Origin: Paenibacillus sp. JZ16
GTDB lineage: Bacteria; Bacillota; Bacilli; Paenibacillales; Paenibacillaceae
Length of the DNA stretch: 64,000 bases
Assembly (NCBI RefSeq): GCF_015326965.1
Contig: NZ_CP017659.1
Location: 7,019,001 to 7,083,000, forward strand
Direction: 5' to 3'
Part shown: one piece after another, positions 26,397 to 35,230 of the stretch
How the letters are laid out: each line of letters starts with the position of its first letter
Position numbering within the stretch: the stretch's first letter is position 1
Position numbers and translations under genes: made by a program
The notes under the pieces: generated by a model
What the model was told of the DNA's origin: nothing
The model's database searches: none
The model's input: only the letters and a program-made list of their open reading frames with translations

Positions 26397-27644
26397 TTAT
26401 TCGCGTATTTGACCACTACCGATAATAACATATTTGGAGGAAGTAAGCGCGGGTAATCCCATAGGACCTCTGGCATGCAGCTTCTGGGTGCTGATCCCGA
26501 TTTCGGCGCCGAAGCCAAATTCAAAGCCATCGGTGAAACGGGTCGAAGCGTTATGATAAACAGCAGCTGCGTCTACTTCCTGCAAGAAGCGCTGCGCATG
26601 ATCCTTATCCTCCGTAACGATACATTCCGAATGCTTTGTGCCATTAATCGAAATATGCTCAATGGCCTCATCCAGGTGATCCACGATTTTGATGTTTAAG
26701 ATATAGTCGTTGTACTCGGTAGCGTAATCCTCAGACGTCGCTTTTACAGCCCAAGGAACGTAATCCAGGGTACGCTGACATCCTCGCAGCTCGACGTTAC
26801 GCTCGCGGAATGCTTCAGCCAGCACGGTCAGATGTGATTTGGCATAATCAGCATGGACGAGCAGGGTTTCCATGGAATTGCAGACCGAAGGGCGCTGCAC
26901 CTTGGCATTGAGACTGATGGCAACTGCCATGTCCGGCTCTGCCGATGCATCTATATAGGTATGACATATCCCGGCTCCGGTTTCGATCACGGGCACCGTG
27001 GCATTTAACACAACGTTCTGGATCAGCGAGCTCCCGCCGCGAGGGATAATGACATCCAGCAGTCCGTTGAGCTTCAGCATTTCATCCACGGAGGAACGGT
27101 TCGGGTCCTCGATAAGCTGAAGCGCATCCTTAGGCAGTGCGGTGCGTTCCATAGCTTCGTGAAGCACCTCGATGATTTTGCGGTTGGAGGAGAGGGCGGA
27201 AGAACCCCCGCGGAGTACGACCGCGTTGCCTGTCTTCAAGCACAGTCCGGCTGCATCGACCGTCACATTTGGACGTGCTTCATAAATGATGCCGATCACG
27301 CCAAGGGGAACACGTTTCTTGACGATGTTCAGTCCGTTCGGGCGATCGATCGTTTCCAAGGTGTCGCCGATTGGGTCCGGCAGCTTCACGATTTGGCGTA
27401 AGCCTTCGGCAATGCCCTCGATTCTGGTTTCATTCAGTGCCAATCGGTCCAGGAGGGAGGCGGAGGTGCCAAGCTCCTTCCCACGACGTAGATCCTCCGC
27501 GTTTGCTTCCATAATATCAGCTGTCCGTTGGATCAGTGCGTCTGCCATGATGAGCAGAGCCTGATTTTTCTCCTCGGTGCTCAGTCTGCCAAGACCGAAT
27601 GCGGCCTGTTTGGCCAGCTTGGCTTTATTGCGAACCTCACTCAT
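26397..27644 (-). CDS. proA: Gamma-glutamyl phosphate reductase
   Basis: ProA reduces glutamyl 5-phosphate to glutamate semialdehyde. The 415-residue aldehyde-dehydrogenase-fold protein has the expected blocks: PLGVIGIIYEARPNVT, LRGGSSALSSNR, the catalytic cysteine region QRPSVCNSMETLLVH, and HARGPMGLPALTSSK at the C-terminus. It follows proB by 57 bases and precedes proC by 35, with no terminator in either gap. Confidence 0.96.
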   Translation of the reverse strand: MSEVRNKAKLAKQAAFGLGRLSTEEKNQALLIMADALIQRTADIMEANAEDLRRGKELGTSASLLDRLALNETRIEGIAEGLRQIVKLPDPIGDTLETIDRPNGLNIVKKRVPLGVIGIIYEARPNVTVDAAGLCLKTGNAVVLRGGSSALSSNRKIIEVLHEAMERTALPKDALQLIEDPNRSSVDEMLKLNGLLDVIIPRGGSSLIQNVVLNATVPVIETGAGICHTYIDASAEPDMAVAISLNAKVQRPSVCNSMETLLVHADYAKSHLTVLAEAFRERNVELRGCQRTLDYVPWAVKATSEDYATEYNDYILNIKIVDHLDEAIEHISINGTKHSECIVTEDKDHAQRFLQEVDAAAVYHNASTRFTDGFEFGFGAEIGISTQKLHARGPMGLPALTSSKYVIIGSGQIRE

Positions 27645-27701
27645 AATAATTCCTCCTTAGATGGATGATTAGGAAAAGCATTATTGGTTATGGGAACCAG
27701 A

Positions 27702-28805
27702 TTATTTTAACGTGATCCATTCATCTCGGTGAATGACCTCAAGCCGATGGATTTCCCCGATGATGCCGATCACTTGACTGCTCGGCAAACCGAGCACGGC
27801 TTGCAACTGGTCCTCATCGTAATTGACGATCCCCCTGCCGAGCCTTTCGTTGTTCATATTAACGACTTCCACCACGTCCCCGGCATGGAAGCTGCCTTCG
27901 ATCCGTTTAATGCCAACGGGAAGGAGGCTGTGGCCTCCGTGAATCAGCGCCTTCTCGGCGCCCGGATCGACAACGATCCGGCCTAGCGGCGAGGACATAA
28001 AGCCGAGCCACTGCTTTTTCATCGGCAGAGAGGATAGGTGGGTAGCAAAATAGGTGCCTTTACCTGCATGCTCAAGCGCCTTAAGCAAATCGCCGGTCTC
28101 GCTGGCTTTGCCAACGAAGACGGGGACACCGCCGCGGGTGGCGATTTTGGCAGCATCGATTTTCGATCGCATGCCGCCTGTACCTACGCTGGAACCAGCG
28201 CCTCCTGCCATGCTGTAAATCTCATCGGTAATTTCATCAATTTCCTCATATTTCGTTGCATCCGGCGACTTGCGTGGATCAGCCGTGTACAAACCATCCG
28301 TATCGGTCAGGATGATTAATTGCTGGGCGCGGACCAAGTTCGCAACCAGAGCGGATAACGTATCGTTATCGCCAAATTTCAGTTCGTCAATGGAAACGGT
28401 GTCGTTCTCATTAATAATCGGAATAACGCCTTGCTTCAGAAGCTCCGTAATCGTCATGTTGGCATTATTCATGCGTTTGCGGTTCGCGAAGTCGCCTCTC
28501 GTCAACAGAATTTGCGCGGCCTTCAATTGATGGGAGGCCAGCGCATTCTGGTAAGCACGCATCAGCAGCGCTTGGCCCAGTGCGGCGGATGCTTGCTTCT
28601 CATGCAGCAGCTTCGGTCTGCTCTCGTAGCCGATCTCTCGAAACCCTGCTGCGACGGCGCCGGATGTCACGAGCAGAACCTCATGACCGGCTTTGCGGAG
28701 AGCGGCAAGCTCTCCGGCAAAGAAGGCGATGGAATCAAGATTAAGTCCGCCCTCGTCTGTCGTAAGGGAGCTGCTTCCGATTTTTACGACGATGCGCGAT
28801 AGCAT
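27702..28805 (-). CDS. proB: Glutamate 5-kinase
   Basis: ProB phosphorylates glutamate and is the feedback-controlled entry to proline. The 367 residues contain the kinase domain (VVKIGSSSLT at the start, VTSGAVAAGFREIG, INENDTVSIDELKFGDND, GGMRSKIDAAKIAT) and a C-terminal PUA domain. The frame stays open a further 119 codons upstream, through the T-box leader, but AAGGAAGTGATC places the start at the ATG whose first base is 28805. Expression is governed by the proline T-box upstream. Confidence 0.95.
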   Translation of the reverse strand: MLSRIVVKIGSSSLTTDEGGLNLDSIAFFAGELAALRKAGHEVLLVTSGAVAAGFREIGYESRPKLLHEKQASAALGQALLMRAYQNALASHQLKAAQILLTRGDFANRKRMNNANMTITELLKQGVIPIINENDTVSIDELKFGDNDTLSALVANLVRAQQLIILTDTDGLYTADPRKSPDATKYEEIDEITDEIYSMAGGAGSSVGTGGMRSKIDAAKIATRGGVPVFVGKASETGDLLKALEHAGKGTYFATHLSSLPMKKQWLGFMSSPLGRIVVDPGAEKALIHGGHSLLPVGIKRIEGSFHAGDVVEVVNMNNERLGRGIVNYDEDQLQAVLGLPSSQVIGIIGEIHRLEVIHRDEWITLK

Positions 28806-28864
28806 CGTGATCACTTCCTTGTATTTATGATGGGTAGGTATAGCTGTAACGAATCCATTTCCTG

Positions 28865-29127
28865 AAAACAAAAAAACTTTCGTCCTGTATGAAAAAGGAC
28901 GAAAGTTTGACTTCCGCGGTACCACCTTTGTTGATGAGCGCAGCTCATCCGGCTTTAACCCTGTAACAGAAGGCACTGTCCTGGCAAGCCAGGCCGCTCG
29001 GGGGTAGGTTTCGGAAAGGGGGTCACGGCAAATTCTTTCAGCCCATGGAATTCGCTCTCTGGTCATCGTGCCATATGCTTTCGTACTGGTCCCGTCATTG
29101 CGTTTTTGAAAACTGCATTCAATTGTT
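28865..29127 (-). promoter_or_regulatory. T-box riboswitch, proline (CCU) specifier, controlling proBAC-mtnWXB
   Basis: On the minus strand the leader has the T-box core AAAGGTGGTACCGCGG (28914-28929), which binds the tRNA acceptor end, followed by the terminator hairpin at 28874-28908. Stem I contains the AGTA and GAGAGCGA elements and ends CCGAAACCTACCCCCGAGC, where CCT at 29006-29008 stands in the specifier position. CCU reads proline and matches the adjacent genes. Uncharged tRNA-Pro would stabilise the antiterminator and allow transcription of the six-gene operon. Confidence 0.92.
28874..28908 (-). terminator. T-box terminator hairpin
   Basis: On the minus strand AAACTTTCGTCCT pairs with AGGACGAAAGTTT around a nine-base loop and continues into a T run. 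The competing antiterminator uses the T-box core just upstream. Confidence 0.9.
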
Positions 29128-29133
29128 ATTGCA

Positions 29134-29162
29134 AGAATAGCACATCGTTTTTGTTTTTTCAA
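29134..29162 (-). promoter_or_regulatory. Promoter of the proB T-box transcript
   Basis: Read on the minus strand: TTGAAA (29157-29162), 17-base spacer, TATTCT (29134-29139), with TG one base before the -10 (extended -10). It lies between the mtnE stop and the T-box. Confidence 0.75.
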
Positions 29163-29173
29163 AAGGAAAAAGG

Positions 29174-30367
29174 TTAACCGAACAGGTTCAGCTTGCCGAT
29201 TCGGTAGGCGGCTTCCTGCATTCGCTCTTCGCTGCTTAACAGGCCGACGCGGACATATCCTTCGCCGTGATCGCCAAAGCCGACACCAGGCGCAACCGCG
29301 ACCTTGGCCTCCTCAAGCAGCAGATCGGCAAAGGATACCGAAGTAAAGCCCTTCGGTACCGGCAGCCAGCTGAAAAAGGAGCCAGCCGGTTTTTGAGCTT
29401 CCCAGCCGATTTCGGACAGGGCGCCATAGAAGGCATCCCTTCTCGATTGGTAGCGTGCCACCAACTCCTCAACGCAGTCTTGCGGCGAGGTGAGAGCCGT
29501 GGCCGCTGCTGCCTGAATGCCGCCGAACAGGCTGACATAGATGTGGTCCTGCAGCATATTGATCAGCGAGATGATTTTTTTGTTCCCCAGGGCAAAGCCA
29601 ACGCGCCATCCGGCCATATTATAGGTTTTGGAGAGCGTGTAAAATTCCACGCCAACTTCTTTGGCTCCTTCTGCCTGCAAAAAGCTGACTGGACGATCTC
29701 CATCAAACCCGATCGCTCCATAAGCAAAATCGCTGGCTACAACGATCCCGTGTTCGGCGGCGAATGCTACCGTATCCTCGTAGAAGGACAGGGGAGCGAC
29801 GGCGGATGTCGGATTATTCGGGTAATTTAAGAACATCAGCTTCGCTTTTTCTCTGTCTGCTGGTGTGATCGCGCCATAGTCGGGAAGAAACCGGTTCGCA
29901 GCGGTTAACGGCATGAATTTCATCTGGGCACGGGCCAGTGCAACGCCTGACCAGTAATCCGGATAACCGGGGTCCGGGACAAGACATACATCGCCCGGAT
30001 TCAGAAGCACTTGCGGAAGCTGTACAAGCCCTGTTTTTCCTCCAAACAGAATCGCTACCTCCGTCTCCGGATCCAGATCCACGTTGTAGTCTTCCTTATA
30101 TCGATGCGCAATGGCTTCTTTAAGAAAGGAAAAGCCGGTAAAAGGCGAATATTTGTGAAACTGCGGATTGTCGGCCGCTTCCTTCAAGCTGGATACGATA
30201 TGAGGCGGTGTGGGCTGATCGGGATTTCCCTGTCCGAGATTGATCACATCATGTCCCTGCGCCACTTGGCGGTTTACCTTGGAGACCAAGGTCGCGAAAA
30301 ATTGCGTGGGCAGCTGGGACATCATCTCGGCCGGCTCTATTTGGAATTCGTTTAATTTGTTGTTCAT
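29174..30367 (-). CDS. mtnE: PLP-dependent aminotransferase, probable methionine-salvage transaminase
   Basis: This 397-residue class I/II aminotransferase has GKTGLVQLPQVLLNPGD, the NYPNNPTSAVAP loop, VASDFAYGAIGFDG, and the PLP lysine in SKTYNMAGWRVGF. MtnE transaminates 4-methylthio-2-oxobutanoate to methionine and is about 398 residues in Bacillus; the divergent mtnU and nearby mtnWXB support that role. Other PatA-like aminotransferases look similar, so the substrate is inferred from context. No SAM riboswitch was found upstream. Confidence 0.8.
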   Translation of the reverse strand: MNNKLNEFQIEPAEMMSQLPTQFFATLVSKVNRQVAQGHDVINLGQGNPDQPTPPHIVSSLKEAADNPQFHKYSPFTGFSFLKEAIAHRYKEDYNVDLDPETEVAILFGGKTGLVQLPQVLLNPGDVCLVPDPGYPDYWSGVALARAQMKFMPLTAANRFLPDYGAITPADREKAKLMFLNYPNNPTSAVAPLSFYEDTVAFAAEHGIVVASDFAYGAIGFDGDRPVSFLQAEGAKEVGVEFYTLSKTYNMAGWRVGFALGNKKIISLINMLQDHIYVSLFGGIQAAAATALTSPQDCVEELVARYQSRRDAFYGALSEIGWEAQKPAGSFFSWLPVPKGFTSVSFADLLLEEAKVAVAPGVGFGDHGEGYVRVGLLSSEERMQEAAYRIGKLNLFG

Positions 30368-30621
30368 TGCAGTTTCATCACTCCGTTATCTAATTACGCT
30401 CGAATACAGCTGATATTGAAAACAATTAGGATTAATTTAACACGATTTATCAGGGGTGTATAGAGGGAAATGGTGCTTGGGTGTTGCAGCAACAGGGCGG
30501 GGGAGGCTATGATGATGACATATAGAGAACGGATGAATTCCTGAAAAAGAGCCCGATCATGGATTTCATGATTACATCGGCGCTGGTGCTGGATTCAACC
30601 GGAATAACAGGAGGCTGCAAG

Positions 30622-31434
30622 ATGACTGGAGAAGCAAAGGCTCAATTGAATATCGCACTTATCCAAGCCGATATTGAAATAGGAAACGTAAAGGCCAATA
30701 TGAGTAAAATGCTCGGCATGATGGAGCAGGCCGCAGCGGCTGATAGGAAGCCGGACGTCATCGTGCTGCCGGAAATGTGGAATACGGGGTATGCGCTGGA
30801 CCGAATTCAAGAGCTTGCCGATCCCATGGGACAGGAAACCTCTCGCATGCTGAGCGAATTTGCACGAAAACATCGTATTCAAGTCGTAGGCGGGTCTGTA
30901 GCCGAACGAATCGAAGATCGGATTTATAACAGCATGTATGTATTTAACCGGAGCGGGGAGCAGATCGCCAAATATTCCAAAATTCACCTGTTCCGCCTGA
31001 TGGATGAAGAGAAGTTTCTGCAAGCTGGGCAGCAGCCCGTAACCTTTGAGCTGGAACAATTAAAAGCGGGCGCGTCGATCTGTTACGATATACGGTTCCC
31101 CGAGCTGTCCCGCACCCTCGCACTCGGCGGCGCTCAAGTGCTGTTTGTGCCAGCGGAGTGGCCGCATCCGCGACTGCATCATTGGAGAACGCTGCTCATG
31201 GCCAGAGCGATCGAGAACCAAATGTATGTCGTTGCGTGTAATCGAGTTGGAACCAGCGGAGAAACGGGCTTTTTCGGCCACTCCATGATCATCGATCCAT
31301 GGGGGGAGGTCATTGCCGAAGGGGATGAGCAGGAAATGATCCTGACCGGTACGCTGGATTGCGGTCTTACGGATGAAGTGAGAGGACGCATTCCGGTTTT
31401 TGAAGACCGCCGTCCGAATTTGTATTTTCAATAA
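30622..31434 (+). CDS. mtnU: Carbon-nitrogen hydrolase, MtnU-type (omega-amidase-like)
   Basis: The 270-residue nitrilase-superfamily protein has the catalytic triad Glu in VLPEMWNTGY, Lys in YSKIHLFR, and Cys in ASICYDIRFPEL. MtnU/YkrU is linked to methionine salvage in Bacillus, and related omega-amidases hydrolyse 2-oxoglutaramate, the by-product when glutamine donates nitrogen to MtnE. CAGGAGG at 30609-30614 sets the start at ATG 30622; an upstream in-frame ATG at 30559 lacks a site. Divergent from mtnE, with 254 bases between them. Confidence 0.8.
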   Translation: MTGEAKAQLNIALIQADIEIGNVKANMSKMLGMMEQAAAADRKPDVIVLPEMWNTGYALDRIQELADPMGQETSRMLSEFARKHRIQVVGGSVAERIEDRIYNSMYVFNRSGEQIAKYSKIHLFRLMDEEKFLQAGQQPVTFELEQLKAGASICYDIRFPELSRTLALGGAQVLFVPAEWPHPRLHHWRTLLMARAIENQMYVVACNRVGTSGETGFFGHSMIIDPWGEVIAEGDEQEMILTGTLDCGLTDEVRGRIPVFEDRRPNLYFQ

Positions 31435-31526
31435 AAGTGATGATGGTTAAACTCCTCTAAAAAATGAAGTTTCATCTGGGCAGAGGCGGGTATACTATGG
31501 GTAATCCGTCTGAGAGGAGGCTTTGA

Positions 31527-31715
31527 ATGATGGCAGACAACAACCAATTCGACAGCCAAAACCATGAGCAGGAAGAAGAGCAGAAACAACAGTTCCGCAA
31601 CTTTGTGGAAAACGTTGCCGGGGGCGGCAACGGAAAGAACGAGTCGATTCAAGATCAGTCCCGTACTGCGGATGAACAGAACCGATTGATTGACCAGCAT
31701 AATTTGCGCAAATAA
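31527..31715 (+). CDS. Small hydrophilic protein of unknown function
   Basis: This 62-residue protein is strongly charged and rich in Gln, Asn and Glu (NHEQEEEQKQQF), with a glycine patch (VAGGGNGKN) in the middle. It has no cysteine, signal peptide or membrane segment and looks disordered. GAGAGGAGG lies six bases before ATG 31527 (ATG 31530 is also possible), and a TATACT-like -10 occurs near 31491. A long terminator follows. Confidence 0.6.
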   Translation: MMADNNQFDSQNHEQEEEQKQQFRNFVENVAGGGNGKNESIQDQSRTADEQNRLIDQHNLRK

Positions 31716-31757
31716 AACTCCGTTTAAAACGAAATGGGAGTGCTATAATTTCACGTT

Positions 31758-31809
31758 GAGAAGAAGCTCAGCTTGGTCTTGTTCGTTGACCTTGGCTGAG
31801 CTTCTTCTC
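31758..31809. terminator. Bidirectional terminator between the small gene and lysR
   Basis: GAGAAGAAGCTCAGC (31758-31772) pairs perfectly with GCTGAGCTTCTTCTC (31795-31809), a 15-base stem with an inner GGTC/GACC pair. TTTATT follows on the plus strand. It separates convergent genes. Confidence 0.85.
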
Positions 31810-31831
31810 TTTATTCATGGGGCAGCGTGCA

Positions 31832-32761
31832 CTAGTCCTGAACGCTCTCCACAACCAGCTTGTCCATGACCTGCTTAAAAGTGTCGATGAACGCATCCGC
31901 CGCTTTGGACAAATAGCGGCCGTTTCGGTAAGCCACAACCAGCGTGCGGCTCGGAACGGGATCAGCGAGCGGCAAGTAGACAGGAATAAACTCGCTGCGT
32001 TTCGCACGGGCGATAAAACGAGGCACCAGCGTTATGCCCATTCCGGTTGCGACCAGCGATTGGAGCGTCTCGATGTTGCTGCTCTCGAATACAACGTTCG
32101 GTTCAAAGCCTGCCTCCCGACATATATCAAAGGTGAGCTTCCGGAAGCCCTGTCCTTTTTTGAGGACAACAAACGCTTCGTTCCGGATTTCATCGATTGT
32201 GATGGGCCGTACGGGATCGGAGGCTGCCCGCAGCGCAAGCGGGTGCTGCGGAGGAACAGCCAAGTCGATCATTTCCTCACCGATGGGAATCCAGGACAGC
32301 GACGGCTCGGACAGCGGCAGCGCCAGGAGGCTAAGATCGGCCTTGCCGCTGGCCGTCAGCTTCTCCAGGTTCATGGAGGAGTCTTCCAACAGGGTGATCT
32401 CAATATCCGGATATCCCTTTTTAAAGGCAGGCAAAACCCGTGGCAGCAGGTGAGAACCTGTAATCGGCATGCTGCCGACTACGACCTTACCCTTTCGAAG
32501 CTGGGAGATGTCCGACATCTCCTGCTTCAGCTGCTCGACGGCGTCCATGATCTTCTGGGCATGCTCGACGAAGCTGGCTCCGGCATGGGTAAGCTCAACG
32601 TTGCTCGTATTGCGCTGGAACAGCAGCACGCCGAGCTCTTTCTCCAGCTTGGAGAGCTGCTGGCTCAAGGAAGGCTGGGCGATATGAAGCTTCTCCGCGG
32701 CTCGGGAAAAATTTTTATCCGCCGCGATTTGCAGCGTATATTGCAGTTGTCTCAGTTCCAT
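31832..32761 (-). CDS. LysR-family transcriptional regulator
   Basis: The 309-residue protein starts MELRQLQYTLQIAADKNFS with the typical winged helix-turn-helix (AEKLHIAQPSLSQQLSKLEKELG) and continues as a periplasmic-binding-protein-like effector domain (about residues 90-300). The N-terminus resembles GltC/CysL/YwqM-type regulators. It is divergent from leuCD with 185 bases between, so it probably controls them and itself. The ligand is unknown. Confidence 0.88.
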   Translation of the reverse strand: MELRQLQYTLQIAADKNFSRAAEKLHIAQPSLSQQLSKLEKELGVLLFQRNTSNVELTHAGASFVEHAQKIMDAVEQLKQEMSDISQLRKGKVVVGSMPITGSHLLPRVLPAFKKGYPDIEITLLEDSSMNLEKLTASGKADLSLLALPLSEPSLSWIPIGEEMIDLAVPPQHPLALRAASDPVRPITIDEIRNEAFVVLKKGQGFRKLTFDICREAGFEPNVVFESSNIETLQSLVATGMGITLVPRFIARAKRSEFIPVYLPLADPVPSRTLVVAYRNGRYLSKAADAFIDTFKQVMDKLVVESVQD

Positions 32762-32802
32762 TTAAGCATCACTCCGTTATAGCTGAATCCTATTACTTTT
32801 AT

Positions 32803-32815
32803 AGATATTATATCT
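32803..32815. promoter_or_regulatory. Candidate LysR operator between lysR and leuC
   Basis: AGATAT-T-ATATCT is a perfect 13-base inverted repeat that ends against the -35 box of the leuC promoter, the usual position of a LysR activation site. Confidence 0.5.
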
Positions 32816-32844
32816 TGGAACAATGAAGAAGGAAATGATATATT
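32815..32844 (+). promoter_or_regulatory. Candidate leuC promoter
   Basis: TTGGAA (32815-32820) and TATATT (32839-32844) are 18 bases apart. Transcription would start about 95 bases before leuC. Confidence 0.5.
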
Positions 32845-32890
32845 ACTATCAACGTAAAGATGATGCGTTGTAGATCTTCCTTATATTTAA

Positions 32891-32915
32891 AGAAGATAAC
32901 AAGCAATTATCTTCT
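32891..32915 (+). promoter_or_regulatory. Hairpin in the leuC leader
   Basis: AGAAGATAA (32891-32899) pairs with TTATCTTCT (32907-32915) around seven bases. No T run follows, so it is a leader structure and not a terminator. No leucine T-box was found. Confidence 0.45.
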
Positions 32916-32946
32916 CATGGACGTAAAGAACAATGGGGTGATGATG

Positions 32947-34371
32947 ATGAGTAAGAAGACAATGTTCGAAAAAATTTGGGATAACCACGTTATTCATCAA
33001 GAGGAAGGCAAGCCGGGTATTTTGTACATTGACCTGCATTTGGTTCACGAGGTAACTTCACCGCAAGCATTTGAGGGTTTGCGTCTTAGCGGCCGTAAAG
33101 TACGCCGTCCTGAACTGACCTTCGCAACGATGGATCACAACGTTCCAACGAAAGACCGTTTTAATATTACGGATCCGATTTCGAAGCAGCAAATCGATAC
33201 ACTGACCAAGAACTGTCAGGATTTTGGCGTTACCCTGTATGATCTCGATACGATTGATCAAGGCGTTGTGCACGTCATGGGGCCGGAACTTGGCTTAACG
33301 CATCCGGGCAAAACGATTGTATGCGGCGACAGCCATACATCCACACACGGTGCATTCGGCGCCCTTGCGTTCGGTATCGGAACAAGCGAGGTTGAGCATG
33401 TTCTGGCAACCCAATGTTTGCAGCAGGCCAAAGCAAAGACCATGGAAGTGCGCTTTGTCGGTCGCCGCAATCCGGGCGTAACGGCCAAGGATATGATCCT
33501 TGGCGTAATTGCGAAATACGGAACGGATTTTGCAACAGGTTATGTTATTGAGTATACGGGTGAAGCGATCCGCGAATTGTCGATGGAAGAGCGCATGACC
33601 GTGTGCAACATGTCCATCGAAGGCGGAGCCAGAGCGGGCATGATCGCTCCGGATGAAACGACGTTTGAATACTTGCGCGGACGTCAATATGTTCCGCAAG
33701 GCGAAGCTTTTGATGCTGCAGTAGCCGCTTGGAAAGAGCTTGTGACAGACGAAGGCGCCGAGTTCGACGTGGTGGTTGAGTTCGATGTAGAATCTCTGAT
33801 CCCGCAAGTAACTTGGGGAACGAGCCCGGGTATGGGTACTGACATTTCCTCGACGGTTCCTAACCCTGCGGATTTCAAGACCGAGAATGAGCGCAAGGCA
33901 GCGGAGAAAGCGCTGGAGTATATGGCGCTTGTGCCAGGGACGCCAATGTCCGAAATTCCGATCGATTATGTCTTTATCGGTTCTTGCACGAATGGACGCA
34001 TTGAAGATTTGCGTGCGGCAGCAGCCGTAGCGAAGGGCCATAAAGTGTCCAGCAATGTGACAGCCATCGTTGTTCCCGGATCAGGCCGAGTGAAGATCCA
34101 GGCTGAACAAGAAGGGCTCGACAAAATTTTTGTTGAAGCGGGTTTCGAATGGCGTGAAGCAGGCTGCAGTATGTGTCTCGCGATGAATCCGGATGTACTG
34201 AAGCCGGGACAACGCTGCGCATCCACGTCCAATCGTAACTTCGAAGGACGCCAAGGCCGCGGCGGCAGAACGCATCTCGTGTCGCCGGCAATGGCAGCGG
34301 CAGCTGCGGTTAAAGGACACTTTGTGGATGTACGTGACTGGAACTTTGCAGCCGAAGAAGTTGTGAGCTAA
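32947..34371 (+). CDS. leuC: 3-isopropylmalate dehydratase, large subunit
   Basis: LeuC with LeuD isomerises 2-isopropylmalate to 3-isopropylmalate in leucine synthesis. The 474 residues are aconitase-like with [13 protein letters not shown], the iron-sulfur cysteines in FIGSCTNGR and GCSMCLAMN, and [25 protein letters not shown] upstream of three successive ATG codons supports ATG 32947 ([10 protein letters not shown]); the frame reaches 32860 but without a site. leuA and leuB are not in the window. Confidence 0.96.
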   Translation: MSKKTMFEKIWDNHVIHQEEGKPGILYIDLHLVHEVTSPQAFEGLRLSGRKVRRPELTFATMDHNVPTKDRFNITDPISKQQIDTLTKNCQDFGVTLYDLDTIDQGVVHVMGPELGLTHPGKTIVCGDSHTSTHGAFGALAFGIGTSEVEHVLATQCLQQAKAKTMEVRFVGRRNPGVTAKDMILGVIAKYGTDFATGYVIEYTGEAIRELSMEERMTVCNMSIEGGARAGMIAPDETTFEYLRGRQYVPQGEAFDAAVAAWKELVTDEGAEFDVVVEFDVESLIPQVTWGTSPGMGTDISSTVPNPADFKTENERKAAEKALEYMALVPGTPMSEIPIDYVFIGSCTNGRIEDLRAAAAVAKGHKVSSNVTAIVVPGSGRVKIQAEQEGLDKIFVEAGFEWREAGCSMCLAMNPDVLKPGQRCASTSNRNFEGRQGRGGRTHLVSPAMAAAAAVKGHFVDVRDWNFAAEEVVS

Positions 34372-34391
34372 GAAGGACGGAGGAGAAGTTT

Positions 34392-34994
34392 ATGCAAGCA
34401 TTTACGAAATTACACGGTATTGTCGCACCTGTAGACCGGGTGAATGTAGATACGGACGCCATTATTCCGAAACAGTTTTTGAAACGGATTGAACGTACAG
34501 GATTTGGACAGTTTCTGTTTTACGAGTGGCGGTTTGATGAAGAGGGAGGCAATATCGACACCTTCTCGCTGAACCAGCCTCGTTACCAAGGCTCGACCAT
34601 TCTGATTTCCCGTGCCAACTTTGGCTGTGGTTCTTCCCGTGAGCATGCCCCTTGGGCGATTCTCGATTACGGATTCCGCGTGGTCATCGCTCCATCGTTT
34701 GCTGACATTTTCTACAATAACTGCTTTAAGAACGGGATTCTTCCGATCAAACTGTCGGAGGAGCAGGTGGAAGAATTGTTCCAGCGCACAGAAGGTAATG
34801 AAGGATATAAGCTGAACGTCGATCTGGAGAGCAAAACGATAACGGATGATCAAGGACTCCATATTGACTTTGATCTTGACGAGCACCGCCGTCAATTCCT
34901 GCTTCAAGGGCTGGATGACATCGGTTTGACGCTGCAGCATGAAAGTGCAATCGATGCATACGAGAAGAAGCATGGGGAGCGTCTGTTCGCTTAA
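34392..34994 (+). CDS. leuD: 3-isopropylmalate dehydratase, small subunit
   Basis: The 200-residue swivelling domain partner of LeuC has [14 protein letters not shown], the substrate loop [15 protein letters not shown], and [13 protein letters not shown]. It lies 20 bases after leuC behind GGAGGAGAAG and is followed by a strong terminator, so the operon is leuC-leuD only. Confidence 0.97.
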   Translation: MQAFTKLHGIVAPVDRVNVDTDAIIPKQFLKRIERTGFGQFLFYEWRFDEEGGNIDTFSLNQPRYQGSTILISRANFGCGSSREHAPWAILDYGFRVVIAPSFADIFYNNCFKNGILPIKLSEEQVEELFQRTEGNEGYKLNVDLESKTITDDQGLHIDFDLDEHRRQFLLQGLDDIGLTLQHESAIDAYEKKHGERLFA

Positions 34995-35031
34995 TCTCGC
35001 AATTCCACTGCAAAAGGTTACAAGATTATTA

Positions 35032-35070
35032 AACTTCCATTTCCTGTGTAGGAAATGGAAGTTTTTTTTG
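35032..35070 (+). terminator. Terminator after leuD
   Basis: AACTTCCATTTCCT (35032-35045) pairs perfectly with AGGAAATGGAAGTT (35050-35063), followed by a T run. Confidence 0.92.
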
Positions 35071-35230
35071 GTATTATGGAATTAATATGCAGCGGCAGCC
35101 AAGAGGAATCATTGTTTTATGTCAGTATTTGTCCGGCAGCGTCTGTCGGGAATGTGCTGATTTACATATTTTTAGTTTTATTGCTAGATTTGCTTTTCAA
35201 ATTTAATCATGGGATGATCGAGGTGGATTC

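Noticed and set aside
28806-29162. 119-codon N-terminal extension of ProB
   Set aside because: The extension is a translation of the T-box leader; the true start has its own ribosome-binding site and the normal ProB N-terminus.
30368-30621. SAM riboswitch between mtnE and mtnU
   Set aside because: I searched both strands by eye for the S-box core and its hairpins and found none; only AT-rich DNA and possible promoters.
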